Of a DNA stretch of 64,000 bases, positions 24,151 through 36,464 are shown piece by piece. The position numbers were made by a program, and so were the translations under genes. Every line of letters begins with the position of its first letter. Positions within the stretch are counted from its first letter, which is position 1. The stretch is taken from positions 13,149,501 through 13,213,500 of the forward strand of contig CM065384.1 in NCBI GenBank assembly GCA_033060915.1. Reading direction: 5' to 3'. The notes below the pieces were generated by a model that saw only the letters and a list, made by a program, of their open reading frames with translations, had not been told where the DNA came from and ran no database searches. Origin of the DNA: Euryodendron excelsum. Taxonomy: Eukaryota > Streptophyta > Magnoliopsida > Ericales > Pentaphylacaceae.

Positions 24151-25441
24151 TTAAGGTTCCAACTCAAGGCCCCCTTCTCAAGTGAACTTTTCATTCAAGG
24201 CTATTCTCATAACCTCTTTTTCAAAAACCTCCTACTCTCTTGAGATTCCAAAAATTAACTCCATAACATTTTCAAATACTCCCACACACTATCTTTAAAA
24301 AATGTCTCTGTTTTTCTAAAACTACTCCTAAAAATGTTTCTAAGAACTCACAACCCTAAGGTATTCCTACCCCTTTAATGGTTAGGGATTCCAAAGGAAA
24401 GTGATATATTAAGAACAACCTCCAAGGTTGTCCATATTAGAGTTCCAAAGTCCTAAATGTTTTTAAAAACCACTTTCAAATGTTTTTCGAAGACAAGTTT
24501 ATTAAAACACTTCAAAACCCTACCTCCAAGGTTTTCAAAACAAGACTTCAAAACATTTTCAAAACTCTCTTAAGTTATTTCAAAGCACTTTCAAAACTCC
24601 TTCGAGTTATTCCAAAATATATCAAAATACTTCAAAACCCTATTTCAAGAGCACTTTTTAAAAATCTTCAAATTCTATTCCAATAACCCTCCAAAATCCT
24701 ATTCCAAATCAAAACTCTTAAGTCCTCTTTTCCAAAGACCACAAAGCATTTTCAAACATTCCAAAAGCCCTAATACGCCTATTTTCCATCGGGCTCTTGC
24801 CTGAACTACGAATGACCTGATTCTTGTCAAATGAGATACGTAGGCAACCTAAAATGGTGCGGTCATAACTCTATTTTCAACTCACATCTTCTTTCAAAAC
24901 TCTCTATCAATTCAAGATTCTTGTTCCAAATCCCTTCAAGCTTCCATGTATTCAAACATTTTTTCTCCAGACTTGCGTCATACATCATTCATCCAAAAAG
25001 TAATGACTAAACCCCGTTTTCAAAACTCTAAAGTAGAGTGATGATCTTAGGATATCTTCCCTACACGTAACCAACTCCCGGACCATAGATTTCTATTTTC
25101 GAATGTCGAAAGTGGAGTTACTTTCAAAAAGGGCTTGAAACTTTCTAAAAGTTGCCAAGCAACCTATTTTCTCAAGAACCCTCTCTCGAGGGAGTTTTTC
25201 AAAACCTTCTTCGAAAACCCTGAGTTTAATCTTCAGATTAACACTTAGTTTTAGGTAACCTAACTCACCTTAATCAAGTTAGGTGGCAACTCCTATTTTT
25301 TTAAAAAGCCCTTAGTCAAACAAATTTCAAGTTTAAACCTAGTCGCACTCGTCTTTCTAAGAGGCTGAGTTCTAATGATAGAGTTCCGTGTTTTTTCTAA
25401 CTGAAAAAGACTTGGTCCAAAAATCGGGGCGCGACCCAGTA

Positions 25442-26026
25442 GTATCACCTCCCCAAAAGATATCTCCAAGTTCATTAGACTACCACCACAAGTGGCATGT
25501 TTTTTCATGAATCAAATTCATCATCATCATCTGATTCGTGTGACTCGGGATGCCAATAAATCCACATTTATACGTGAAATTGTGTTATACTAAATAGCTC
25601 AACTACAATATTATCATTTAGTTGTTGGGGGAGGGGGTGGTTTCAATAGTAACAAGAACGGTACAACTAATATTTACTAAATACAGAATATTTATAACTT
25701 TTCACATTTCAAAATTTCTATCCCCCAAATAATATACTTTAAAGTCAGATAACATCATCCTATACAACAACACAACAAAATAGTTGTCAAAATGGTTTTG
25801 TTTGTAAAACTAAGTGGAAAGCATAAAGTAAATATAAACGAGTGTTCATTGAAAGAAAGAGTTAGTAATTTTTAAAAAACTTAATGTAAGATGGATAAGT
25901 AAACAATGCAAGAGCATATACATGAATGACAATCAATGCAAGGGTATAAATACGGTAATTAATGCAAGAGCATGAGCATGTTAATCAATGTAAGAGCATG
26001 AACATGTATGATAAAATTTTCAAGAT
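25442..26026. other. Unassigned DNA between LTR fragments
   Basis: No clear gene. A short minus-strand frame at about 25500-25560 reads an acidic SHESDDDDEFDS tail followed by a stop, which could be the end of some lost exon. From about 25900 the word AATCAATGCAAGAGCATGAACATG is repeated imperfectly. Confidence 0.4.
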
Positions 26027-26130
26027 TAAAGACCCATCGCACTCGTCTTCTTAGAAGGTTGAGTTTTATCCGAAAGAGTATTGGCCTTTTTCCAAGCCAA
26101 TAGATGCTCACAAAAAATTAGGGCGGGACA
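26027..26130 (+). mobile_element. Ogre/Tat 5' LTR end fragment
   Basis: About 100 bp matching the last part of the LTRs at 18402-25436 and 47733-52731 (CGCACTCGTC word, then ATTAGGGCGGGACA end), directly followed by a primer-binding site. This fixes the orientation of the whole family. Confidence 0.75.
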
Positions 26131-26132
26131 AT

Positions 26133-26150
26133 TAGCGACTTCATTGGGGA
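26133..26150 (+). other. Primer-binding site, tRNA-Arg type (decayed)
   Basis: TAGCGACTTCATTGGGGA matches the complement of the 3' end of plant tRNA-Arg(ACG), TGGCGACTCCACTGGGGA, at 15 of 18 positions. All three mismatches are G-to-A or C-to-T. A tRNA-Arg primer is a mark of Ogre/Tat elements. Confidence 0.7.
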
Positions 26151-26379
26151 ATACTTAGATGGTTAGGCCATTGTCATGTCCCTTCACTCTTTACTCATCC
26201 AAAATCTCCGGTTACTTTGTCCACTTTTCAAAAACCAAGTTTTCAAAAAAAAAAAAAAAAATCACAAGCTTTTAAAAATCAAGTTTCCCAAAGTTTTTAA
26301 AAGTGTCATCATTTACGTTTATCATACATGTTTATGCTCTTACATTAATTATCATGCTCTTCACCTAATGTAATTAAAG

Positions 26380-27060
26380 ATGTGCTACGTCACCTAAAAC
26401 TAAGTGTAATTCAAGGACTAAGCTTAGGGTTTTCAAAAATGTTTTGAAAATGCCTTCTAGAAAAGGTTTTGAAAAACAAGGTTTTTTTTTAGCAATTTGG
26501 TATAGGGGTTGGTTATATTTAGGGAAGATATTATAAGATTATCACCCTACCCTATCTCACCCGATAACTGGTACTTACATGTCGATTCATCCTTAATTCA
26601 CTCACTAATCTTTTGTTACTTAAATCTACTATATCTACGTATATAATTTTGAAAATGAGGTTCTGTTATCACTTTGGGGATGATTAATGCATGTTGCATG
26701 TTTTTGAAAAGACTTTTGACAATATGAAGTTTAAAATGAGTTTCAAGAAATGATTTTGATAAAAGGAAAGTTTCGAAGAGATGTTTGACTTGAAAGATAA
26801 AATACTACCGCACCTAAATTTTTTAGATTATCTATGTATCTCATTTGGCAAGAATCAGGTCATTTATAATTGTGCTAGAGCGTAATTGGAAAAAAGGACT
26901 CAAGGGAGTCTTAAAAGGTTTTGAAATTTGAACTCAAAAGAGTTTTGAAATCAACTCAATAGTATTTTGAAGTATTTTGAAATCAACTCATGAGAGCTTT
27001 GAAGTATTTTGAAATCAACTCAAGAGAACTTTGAAGTGTTTTGAAATATTGATCTGGCGT
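26380..27060 (-). mobile_element. Ogre/Tat LTR fragment, reversed
   Basis: Aligns with the plus-strand text of 30730-31300: CACCTAAAACTAAGTGTAAT, then a TATCTCATTTGGCAAGAATC word, then repeats of TTTTGAAGTATTTTGAAATC. The orientation is opposite to the fragment at 26027-26130, so the locus is rearranged. Confidence 0.65.
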
Positions 27061-27689
27061 TGTTGAAGATGAAATTTAGGTAGGAATAAAGCAAGAGCTC
27101 TTAGGTAGGAATGAAAGGACAAGAATTCTAAGGGAATCTATTTTTTGTGTTTGGAACTAATTGGACCTAAAAGGAAAAGATTCTATTATTTTAATTTGGT
27201 TTGACAAAGAATTGGAAAGAAAAAACTTTGACAGACAACTATGCCCCTATGGCATTTATGTGTATCTTTGATATTATTGAAGGTAATAACCTCACTGTCA
27301 CATTGTGTCTAATATTTTCAAGCAAATGTCCCGTGCTCTATCATAAAAAGTAAGTCTTAATTCGGAAGCTAAAAAAATTATGGTACATAAAACAACAAAA
27401 GGGAACACATCCACCATTGAATATAACATTAGTTCAAATAATTCAACCCAAACTACTCAAATACATCCATGAATCAAATCTAACAATTAAACAATTTATA
27501 AAATGGGCCAAAACAATCAACCCACACTTATTTAAAGGAAACAAAGACAAAAAAATCATTCTTAATAATAATTGTCTACTTTATTAAACACAACTAGCTT
27601 ATTCATTCAACTTCCTAATAAGTTAAAAAGATAAATAAATAAATGACCCTTCCCGCCAGTCATTTAAGATGAATTTCCATTCATCCTCT
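27061..27689. other. Unassigned AT-rich DNA
   Basis: No recognisable gene; it leads into the 3' end of the Myb/SANT-like remnant. Confidence 0.45.
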
Positions 27690-29297
27690 ACATTAACTAA
27701 GATTTGCAAAACTCGGCTGAGCAACCAAAAATTTAGATCTATCAGCTGTGGGATCTTTCACAAGAAAGTGAGAAGCCACAAATAAGAAGTTCATATCAAC
27801 TTCATTCATCTTTTTTAACTCTCCCTACACTTCTGTTGTTGAATAAACTTGATGTCTACCTTGTTGTGCCATAACATTAGATCTATCAAACGCATCTATA
27901 ATCTTGGTCATTGTATCTGTCATGTTAGCAATATTCTCATTAAGCTCATCAGATTTTGTTACATTTTTCTTTCCACCATTTTTCAAAGAAACTGATGTTG
28001 ATGGCACATATGAGCTTGATTGTTAAATTCCAGACGGTTCTTCACCTTCTTCCAAATTTTCAAGACTAATATCTCCAGATGCTAATAATTGATCAATTTC
28101 CTCAAAATTGAATTCTCTCGCATCCCATCCCTCTCTTGCCTCCCTTACCCAACAACAATTTTTTTCTTTTGCGCTTTTAGCAACTTCTCTTGTTGCTCGA
28201 TCCTTTTCAAATAGCTCTCATAAGATATTCAAACAAGGAATCAATACATCTCTAACCTTGTATGCTTTAGGGTAAGACTGCTCATGATAAAAATATAAAC
28301 ATATTCAATTATGAAGTCAAATGATTACATAAATTTAGAGAGAAAATAATATATGATTAGTATATTAAAACGTTATTCAGTACCTTGACTAAGACATCCC
28401 ACATAGGTTTTGTTGCATTGATTTTTTTTGGTAATATCTATTGACTCCATACCTTGACTTTGATGATAACAAAATATTGTATTAGTGATCTAATGATTCT
28501 ACTTAGTATGCAAATCATATTATACATTAATCTCTCTTAGGAACATGACATGAAGCTTCATATATTGAAGACATTGAAAATCTTGTGCATTGAGAAGCTT
28601 ATCAAGCATTGTTGAAGGTTGTTGAGCATGATAGTAGATTGAAGAAGAAATTACGAGACTTGGAAGCTCTCTTGAAGATTTTAATAATGGAAGAAGTTTT
28701 GTTGATTCAAGAAGCAAAATGGTTTGATTTCGTCTTGAAGATATTAAAGGTGTTTTTGAAGATCAATATGCATTAGAGAAGTCATTCAAGCCTTAGAAGA
28801 TTATTTGGATAATCTTATTCTTGAAGAAATTGAAGAAAGTATTTATCAACTCTATTCATACTTTGCTAAGAATGATTATAATGAAGGATGTGATTAGAAG
28901 ATGGATTTGGAAGCTTACTGAATGAATTTGGAATGATTTAGATGATTGGTTGGTCAACCTTATAAGAAGATTATTTAATAATCAACAATTATTGAAGAAA
29001 GAAGACCAGCTTTGAAGGCATATCATGTTGGACTAAAGACTTGAAGATTGATAGAGGAGCCTTACAAAGAATTTATTAAATTAACCTTATCTCGAAGAGA
29101 TTAAAGGTACTCTACATGTTCAAGTTGGTTTGAAGAAGTTTTGAAGACTTAATGTCTTGAAGGACTTATTGGATAAATTGAAGAAGCTACTAAAGTGACT
29201 AAAGCAATTTGGATCAAGAAACAAAGGTGTTGACACCTTTTATAGGAGCTGCCACCTTCTGGACATGTGACCTTAAAGAACTAAAAATTAAAACAAT

Positions 29298-29605
29298 AAG
29301 TGTCGACACCCTATATGAGAGTCAACACTTATGGTTCCAGAGAGCTCATATCAGAAAATTGAAACAACAAGTGTCGCACCTTATACGAGAGTCGACACCT
29401 GTGGTTCTAGAGAGCTCAAATCAAAAAATTGAAACAGTAAGTGTCAACACCCTATACGAGAGTCGACACCTGTGATTCTAGAGAGCTCTAGTAAGAAAAA
29501 TATAGTAGTAAGTATCGACACCCAATACGAGAGTCGACACCTAAACGACAAATTAAAGAGAACTGAAGAAGCAAGTGTCGACACCCAATATAGAAGTTGA
29601 CACCT
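29298..29605 (+). repeat. Five-unit tandem array with GTGTCGACAC boxes
   Basis: Units begin AAGTGTCGACACCC at 29298, 29369, 29439, 29510 and 29573 (period 70-71, last 63). Each carries two dyad boxes (GTGTCGACACC and GAGTCGACACC) and an AGAGAGCTC word. It lies at the same place in the LTR as the 73-bp array in the sister copy. Confidence 0.85.
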
Positions 29606-29712
29606 GAAGAAAATCTGGGCAGTAACGGTAATATTTTGAAACGTTTTGTAGCAACTTCTTTCACATTAAATGATCTTCCAACTACCTCCAATGGTTGGAT
29701 ATGATACAAAAC

Positions 29713-29720
29713 TATATATA
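29713..29720 (+). promoter_or_regulatory. LTR TATA box (SIRE-like)
   Basis: TATATATA followed by CGAGG, about 110 bp after the box array. Confidence 0.6.
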
Positions 29721-32700
29721 CGAGGTATCCAAAGCATTTAAGAGGTGAGATACAATATCATAAAGCATATACATCAGATTTGCCAACATTCTTTGTTTCT
29801 CTTTGCTATATTCTTATATTCCTCTACTGTGAGATTATTGATTGAGCTATAATTAATATATTTACTTCTTGAGAGTGTAACCACTGTGTTAAACTCCTTT
29901 ATTATTGTTGGGTTGGGCTATAACCTGTAAGTTTGAGTGTTATTGGGCAAAAACACTTGTAAGTTTGAGTGAATGTTAGACAAAATGACTTGAAGTTTGA
30001 GAGTTTGGTGTAAACTCTGGTAAGAAGTGAGCTGAGCACTTGGAGAATTAGCAAGCTGTGTAAAGAGACTGTTATATAGTGGAGGATCCCCTTGAAGGAA
30101 TCAAGGAAAAGAGGACATAGGCAAAGGAAAGCTAAACCTCTATAAAATCTTGGTGTCTTCCTTGCTCTGTTTCATTTTCTGCACTACATTATCTTGCTTG
30201 TTGCATTGCATTGACTGGCTTGCATTCATATCCTGCTTTGATTTACTGATCCATTCATTCTTATATTTTGCATATTGGTTTTATTACCTTAATTTTTCAA
30301 AAACCCAATTCACCGCCCCCCCTCTTGGGTTATTGTTTCAGGCCAGTAATATCATTCCAAGCAAATCTATTGCCTCGCTTGTTTTGAACTTCTAATGCAA
30401 TGCTCATATGCCTTTTCAGGGTCTTTAGTCGATGTTTCACTTTCTCTTTATTTAATTTTATTGAAAAGTGTTTGTTAATTGCTTCAAGAGCTTCATTATA
30501 TATTGAATTAGTGAAATTTCTATCAAGCTTCTAACCTTGTATCTTTTGGCCAACGTCGCGCTCCGATTTTTTGCACTTGAGGAAAACACACACAAGTGGA
30601 AAAAACACGGTATTCTCTCATTAAAACTCATCCTCCTAAAAGAACGAGTGCGACTAAATTTGAATTTGAAATTGATTTGATTAAAGGCTTTTGAAAAAAA
30701 GGTTTGGAGTACCCAGCTAACTTGATTAAGGTGTGTTAGGTAACCTAAAACTAAGTGTAATCCGAAGATTAAACTTAGGGTTTTTGAAAACTTTTTGAAG
30801 AAAGGGTTTTTAAGAAAATAGGTTGTTTTGCAACCTTTGAAAAGTTTTAAGCCATTTTTAAAATAACCCCGTTTTGGTATTTGAAAACAGTGATTCTAAA
30901 TTCGGAGGTTGGTTACATGTAGGAAAGATATCCTAAGATCATCACCCTACCTCGCCCTTTTAGTACCTACATGTCTATTAATCCTAGGTTCACTCATTTA
31001 GAATCTTTGATTAATAGATGTCCAATACTATTCACTTTAGAAAAGAGCTATATATTGCATGACATAAGTGTAAGAAAAAATTTGATTTTGAAGATAGATT
31101 TGAAAAGAAAAATTGATTTTGAAAATAGAGTTGAAGAGAAAGATTTAATTTTGAAAGAAGGTTTTAAAAATTGGAAACTTGAGAAGGGTTGTGGAATTAG
31201 AAATTTGAAAAAGGTTATGACCGCACTTATGAGGGTTGCCTATGTATCCCTTTTTAGGAATCAGGTCAATCGTAGTTAGGACAAGAGTTCAATTGAAAAT
31301 AGAATATTTGATTTGAAAAGAGTTTAATTTGAAAAATGGTTTGATTTAAACTTGAAATAAAAGATTTAAACTTGATTTGAAATTGAACCTAGACTTAGAA
31401 TTGAACCTTGACTGAGAACTTGGACTCGATTTGGGAAAGAAGGAGTTGAGTTTTAAAAACATTTTGACTTAGATTGAAATTGAAAAACCATCTTGGTTTT
31501 GAAAAACAGTTTTAGAAAGGAGTTGAAGCTTCCTAACTTAAGATTAGTGTTGAATTAAGGTTTGGTTTCCTAGGGTTTAGGTAACCTAGTGTTATAACAT
31601 GTACTTGAATTGAAAAGGTTTGATATAGACTTGAGAAGTTTGATTTTAGAAAGTTAAATTTAGGAAATGTTCGAACTAGGAAAGGCTCGAATTAGAAAAG
31701 TTAGATTTAAGAAAGATTTGGAAAGAGATTTGATTTGATTTAGAAGCACTTGACTTGGAAAGGTTGGAAAGATTTGACTTGATTATTTGATTTGAAAGAA
31801 TTTAGAAAGTTAGCTTTAGGAAAGATTAGATCTTAGAAATCTTTGAATTTAAGAATGTTACAAAATAAAAAAGTTTTATTTTAAGAAAGTTTCCAAATTA
31901 GGAAAGTTTTTAAATTAAAAAAGAGTTGAATTTAAGAAAGTTTTATTTTAGAAAAGTTTTGAATTTAGAAAGATTTAAATTTGGAAAGTTTTGAATTTAG
32001 AAAGATTTGAAAAGTTGAGATTTGGAAAGGTTCGAAATTAAGGAAGATTCGATTCCTATTTCTTAAAGTAGAAGGTTAGATTTTATTTTCAAAAATAAAT
32101 GATTTGATTTTGTTTTCAAAATTGGAGGATTTATTCTAGTTTCCTAAAATGGAATATTGGATTTGTCATAGAGTGGAAAGGTAGAATTTTGGAAACCTAG
32201 AATTTGGAAAGTTATGATTTGGTGTAGAAAAAGAGATTTTGAAAATCTTGAATTTGATGTAGAAGATAGTTTTTGAAAACCTATGATTTGATGTAAAAAA
32301 AAAGAGGTCATGATTTTAGGAAAGAAAACTAGGATTTCCTAATCATGAATTCTAGGGCTTGACTTGGACTCCAAGAAAGAGTTTTTGGAAATGAGATATT
32401 TCAAAAGAGTTTTTAGGAAAAAGATTTTTGAAGGAGAGTTTTTAAAAAGTATACTTTTAAAGAGAGTTTTTTTAGAAGGAAGTTTAAAAAGCAATTTGGA
32501 AAAGGGCTTGAATATGGATTTTTGAAATCTTTTGAATTTCTCACTTTCCTAAAACGATTCTAACCATAAAGATATTAGAATCATTTTAAGTTGGTGGTTT
32601 TAAAAACAACATGGATTTGAAATTTAGACCATAATAATCACTTTGAATATCACACTTTCCTAAAACAACCCTAAACATGGAATGGTTACAATCATTTTAA

Positions 32701-33474
32701 AATTATGGTTTTGATGAAAAACAATTTAGGGGTTACACCCAAAATATGGATCTTGATAGTCACCATGAATATAACACTTTCCTAAAATAATTCTAACCAT
32801 GGAATGGCTATAATTGCTTTAAGATTGTGATTTTGAACGCAAGTTTTAAAGAAAGTTTTGATGCAAGTTTGAAAAATAACTTTGAAAACAATTTTAAATG
32901 AATGTATGAATATGATATGTACAATGCAAAAAGGGTCGTAGACATACAAGGTTATACTTCACCATATAATCAAGGGGGCTGAACCCACACCATCAAGGGT
33001 CGAATTTGAAGAAAGGCCCCGACATGGTGACCTTTAACAATTCTTCCTAAGCATGAATAGGAAAACCCCTTGTTTCAAGCATACAAGAAAGGACGTAGAA
33101 GATGGAGGATTAAAATAGAAGAAAACCCAAGTGGGTTAGGAGAAAGAAGAGAGAGAGGGAATTATATAAAAGTAAATCAAAAGCCTACCTTGCCTTTCTT
33201 GTTTTGTTTGCTTTGTATTATTCGAACCGTGAGAGCTTCTAAGTTGCAACACTTTGAGTCCTCAATGAGGCTTGTGTTTAAGTGTATAGAGTGTATAGAT
33301 GTTAGGGTTTAAGTGTATGGAGGCTAGGGTTTGAGGAGACTAGAGAAGGTTAGAGTTTGGAGAGACTTCGAGCTCTGTATTTCAAAAAATAGAATTTTTG
33401 AACTAAGTTTGTGGACCCTTTTCACGCAAGGGGAGGATATGTATTTAAAGACACAAAAATAGCCTTGCGCCTGT

Positions 33475-33530
33475 TGCAGTGGCGCTAGGGCAAAAAATCC
33501 ACTAATGCCACTTGGAGTGGCGCTGGGCCA
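33475..33530 (-). promoter_or_regulatory. Dyad boxes upstream of LTR TATA-like site
   Basis: AGTGGCGCT and GAGTGGCGCT boxes with the inverse AATGCCACTTG between them, next to a decayed TTTAAATA (near 33438, minus). Equivalent to the better preserved set at 51151-51197. Confidence 0.6.
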
Positions 33531-34344
33531 ATTTTTGGCTTGGTGCCACTGCTAGCAACGCCATCCATATAGGAAAGTTTTAAGGCAGCAAGAAACGTAT
33601 CTTTCGACCTTTGATACGCAAGGCATGAGATCTGAGCACTTGTCTTAGTGACTATCATGTAATTTTTGGCTTGGCTCCACTAGGAGTGACTCTGGAAAGT
33701 CCGGGAATGATCTGGAAGGACCGGAGTAACCAGACATGTCTGGGAATAGATAAAAATCCTCAAGGGAGTATCTCGAAGGTAACAGGCTTGAGAAGTAATG
33801 CCAGAGTGTTCGAACAAGTCGACCGACTCACTAGGGGCAAAATGGTCAATTGAATAAAAAAAATTCCGGAATGGACTCGGAGTGACCCGTGAGATGGCTT
33901 GAAGGCTAGAAACACTATTGACAGTATTTTGAGAGGTTAGCAGTTTGATACCTAGAGCCGGTGTGGTTGAAAAAGGCGATCGGCCCACTAGGGGCAAAAC
34001 GATCATTTTACTTTGGGTTTACCGGAATAGACTCGAAATGATCTACAAAGATTTTAGAAGGTTGAGGATGCTATTAGAATCATTCTCGGAAGGTAACCGG
34101 TTTGATACGTAGAGCCAATGTGGTTTTCGAAGGCGATCGGATGCCTAGAGACAAAATGGTCATTTTGACCGGATGGTCCCGAAATGGATCCAGAACCGAC
34201 TGGAAGGCACTCGAACATACCGGATTATCTTTGGGACAATCTTGGAAAGGTGGACTTACTATTCTGAAGACTTAAGTACTTTCTCAAAAAACGTGTCGAA
34301 AAAGGCTCAAGGGATAGTTTGGTTATTTTTCACCGTAGTGGGCT

Positions 34345-34349
34345 AACAG
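34345..34349. other. Target-site duplication AACAG (left)
   Basis: AACAG precedes the truncated Tekay fragment; AATAG at 38756-38760 follows its 3' LTR. The uninterrupted sister LTR has a single AACAG at this place (near 52005-52013). Confidence 0.65.
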
Positions 34350-36417
34350 TATTACAAACGATTTGTTCAAGGATTCTTATTTATCACTATACCATTAACT
34401 AAATTAACATGGAAGGATGTAAAATTTGAATGGACTGATGGTTGTGAGCGTAATTTCTAAGAATTGAAGATAAAATTGACTACAACTCCTGTGCTAACCA
34501 TTCTTTCAGGGAAGGGAGACTTTGTGATTTATAGTGATACTTCTCATCAGGGCCTGGGTTGTGTGTTAATGCAGAGGCAGAGTTATTGCCTATGCTTCTA
34601 AGCAATTGAAGACTCACGAGAAAAATTATCATATTCATGATTTGGAGCTAGTAGCAGTGGTGTTTGCCTTGAAATTGTGGAGACACTATCTATATGGTGA
34701 GCCGTGTGAGATATTTATAGATCATCAGAGTTTGAAGTATTTGTTTACACAAAGAGATCTAAATGCGAGGCAATGGAGGTGGATGGAATTGATCAAAGAT
34801 TATGAGTGTGTCATCCATTATCACCCAGGAAGAGATAATATGGTAGCAGATGCTTTGAGTTGAAAAGCTTCCGGGAGATTGTCATGTATTCAATGTTGCC
34901 AGGTAGAATTGTTTGTAGAGTTAGCCTCTTTGGGGGTGGAGTTTGAAATGATAAGGATTGATGCAGTGTTAGCACAGTTCCGGGTAAGACCATTGTTATT
35001 TGATCAAATCCGGGAACTACAACTTCAAGATTCACCATTAGAGAAATCAGGAAGCAAGTGAATGAAGGGGTAAGAACTGATTTTTTCATTCATGCTAATG
35101 GCACTATAATGTTTGGGACTTGTTTTTGTGTACCAAACAATCAAGCTTTGAAGAATGAGATTTTGGAGGAGGCACATCAATCTCTGTATGCTATGCATCT
35201 GGGAAGTACAAAAATGTATCATGATCTTCGAGAAGTATATTAGTGGCCTAGCATGAAGAGAGAAATTGCAAAGTTTTGGCTAAATGTTTGACTTGTCAAT
35301 AAGTAAAAGCAGAACATCAGAAGCCGGCAGGTTTATTGCAACCTCTTCCTATTCCACAATGGAAGTGGGAGCACATTACTATGGACTTTATGGTGGGATT
35401 ATCCAGAACTCCAAGCGGATTTGATTGTGTTTAGGTAATTGTTGATAGGTTGACTAAATCAGCTCATTTCTTATCAGTTAAGACTACCTATACTCTTGAT
35501 AGGTATGCTAAATTATACATTGATGAAATTGTGAGATTACATGGAGCTCCAATATCTATAGTTGCAGATAAGGATCCAAGATTCACTTCTAAATTTTGGC
35601 CTAGTTTGCAGCAAGCTTTGGGTACTACTTTGAAATTTAGTACATCATTTCATCCTCAAACTGATGGCCAATCAGAAAGAACTATTCAGACTTTAGAGGA
35701 TATGTTGAGAGCTTGTGTATTAGATTTCAAAGGCAGTTGGGGGGATCATCTAGCTTTAATGGAATTTGCGTATAATAATAGTTATCAATCCAGCATTGGG
35801 ATGGCACCATTTGAAGCTTTGTATGGGCGACGGTGTAGAACTCCAGTGTGTTGGAGTGAGGTGGAAGAGAGACAACTGTTGGATCCTTAAATGAATCAAA
35901 AAACAACCAAGAAGATTAAAATTGTTCAAGAACACTGGAAAGTAGCGCAGAACCAGCATAAAAGTTATACAAATAACAGAAGACGAGAATTAGAATTTGA
36001 GGTGGGTGATCAAGTGTTTTTGAAAGTAGCTCCATGGAAGGGTATCTTGAGATTTGGAAAGAAAAGGAAGTTGAGTCCAAGATACATTGGACCCTATACC
36101 ATTGTTGCAAAAGTTGGCACGACTACTTATAGACTGGATTTGCCTTCAGAAATGTCTAAATTGTATGATGTTTTTCATATTTCTATGTTGAAAAAATATA
36201 TACCGGATCCTTCTCATGTGTTAGCTCAACAACCGTTAGAGTTGGAAGATGATTTGAGTTATGTTGAAGAACCTGTTCGGATACTAGACCATAGAGAACA
36301 AGTTCTGCGCAACACGGTAATACCATTAGTAAAAGTATTGTGGAAGAGTCATACAGTTGAGGAGGCAATATGGGAGAGTGAGGAGTCAAATAAGAATCAA
36401 TATTCGTACCTATTCTA
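34350..36417 (+). pseudogene. Tekay pol remnant: RT end, RNase H, integrase, chromodomain
   Basis: Order: YYKRFVQGF and PLTKLTWKDVKFEW (connection domain); RNase H with [37 protein letters not shown], and NMVADALS followed by a stop at 34861; an integrase zinc-finger region in pieces; integrase core with RLHGAP, VADKDPRFTSKFW and HPQTDGQSE; and a C-terminal chromodomain read as RTLRRE-type VLRNTVIPLVKVLW then HTVEEAIWESEE. Several stops and frameshifts occur (for example at 34861 and 35078-35450). Each piece is typical of Tekay/Del elements; none can be translated as a whole. Confidence 0.85.
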
Positions 36418-36464
36418 ATTCGGTAAGTGAATTTCGGGATGAAATTCTTTAAAGAGGGAAGAAT

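Larger units (their letters stand above)
18402..25436 (+). mobile_element. Ogre/Tat-type giant solo LTR, split by a SIRE-like solo LTR
   Basis: The block starts TGTAAGCAC and ends GGGGCGCGACC (final A mutated to C), flanked by CAGTA at 18397-18401 and 25437-25441. After removing the nested insertion (19957-22079 and one duplication) it is about 4.9 kb, close to the 4999-bp copy at 47733-52731. No gag, pol or primer-binding site follows, so it is a solo LTR. It shares the order of landmarks with the other copies: 50-bp repeats near the start, a TATA box, a GGTTGCCTACGTAT-like word with GAATCAGGTC nearby (in reverse complement), and the GCGCGACA end. Family assignment comes from the junction at 26130-26150. 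Confidence 0.85.
25967..26360. repeat. Inverted repeat, about 45-bp arms, around an LTR/PBS junction
   Basis: Left arm 25967-26015 and right arm 26318-26360 are near-perfect reverse complements (core TGTAAGAGCATRAACATGTATG). The 302-bp loop holds an Ogre/Tat LTR end and its primer-binding site. Confidence 0.75.
28439..30348 (+). mobile_element. SIRE/Maximus-like Copia solo LTR
   Basis: A 1910-bp insertion starting TATTGACTCC (TG mutated to TA) and ending in CAATTCACC, CCCCCCTCTTGGG and GGCCAGTA, flanked by ATATC at 28434-28438 and 30349-30353. Same family as 19957-22079: it shares the CTTTGATGATAACAAAA start region, a tandem array, a TATA box and the C-tract end. It splits the Myb/SANT-like domain. 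Confidence 0.8.
27690..30535 (-). pseudogene. Myb/SANT-like (L10-interacting-MYB type) gene remnant
   Basis: Minus strand. At 30535-30349 a frame reads LDRNFTNSIYNEALEAINKH, then NKEKVKHRLKTLKRH and GNRFAWNDIT, a Myb/SANT-like DNA-binding domain of the kind in L10-interacting MYB proteins and in the first ORF of PIF/Harbinger transposons. After the solo LTR (28439-30348) it resumes with KPMWDVLVK, a probable intron, SYPKAYKVRDVLIP, an acidic segment, then VTKSDELNENIANM and a LKKMNEVDMNFLFVASHFLV tail. Stops, a frameshift and the LTR insertion within the domain make it non-functional. Whether it was a host gene or a Harbinger ORF is open; a possible transposase tail on the same strand lies at 53901-54117. 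Confidence 0.65.

Noticed and set aside
20924..29605. CRISPR-like arrays of about 70-bp units
   Set aside because: The units are contiguous imperfect repeats without distinct spacers, inside plant LTRs; there are no Cas genes and the genome is eukaryotic.
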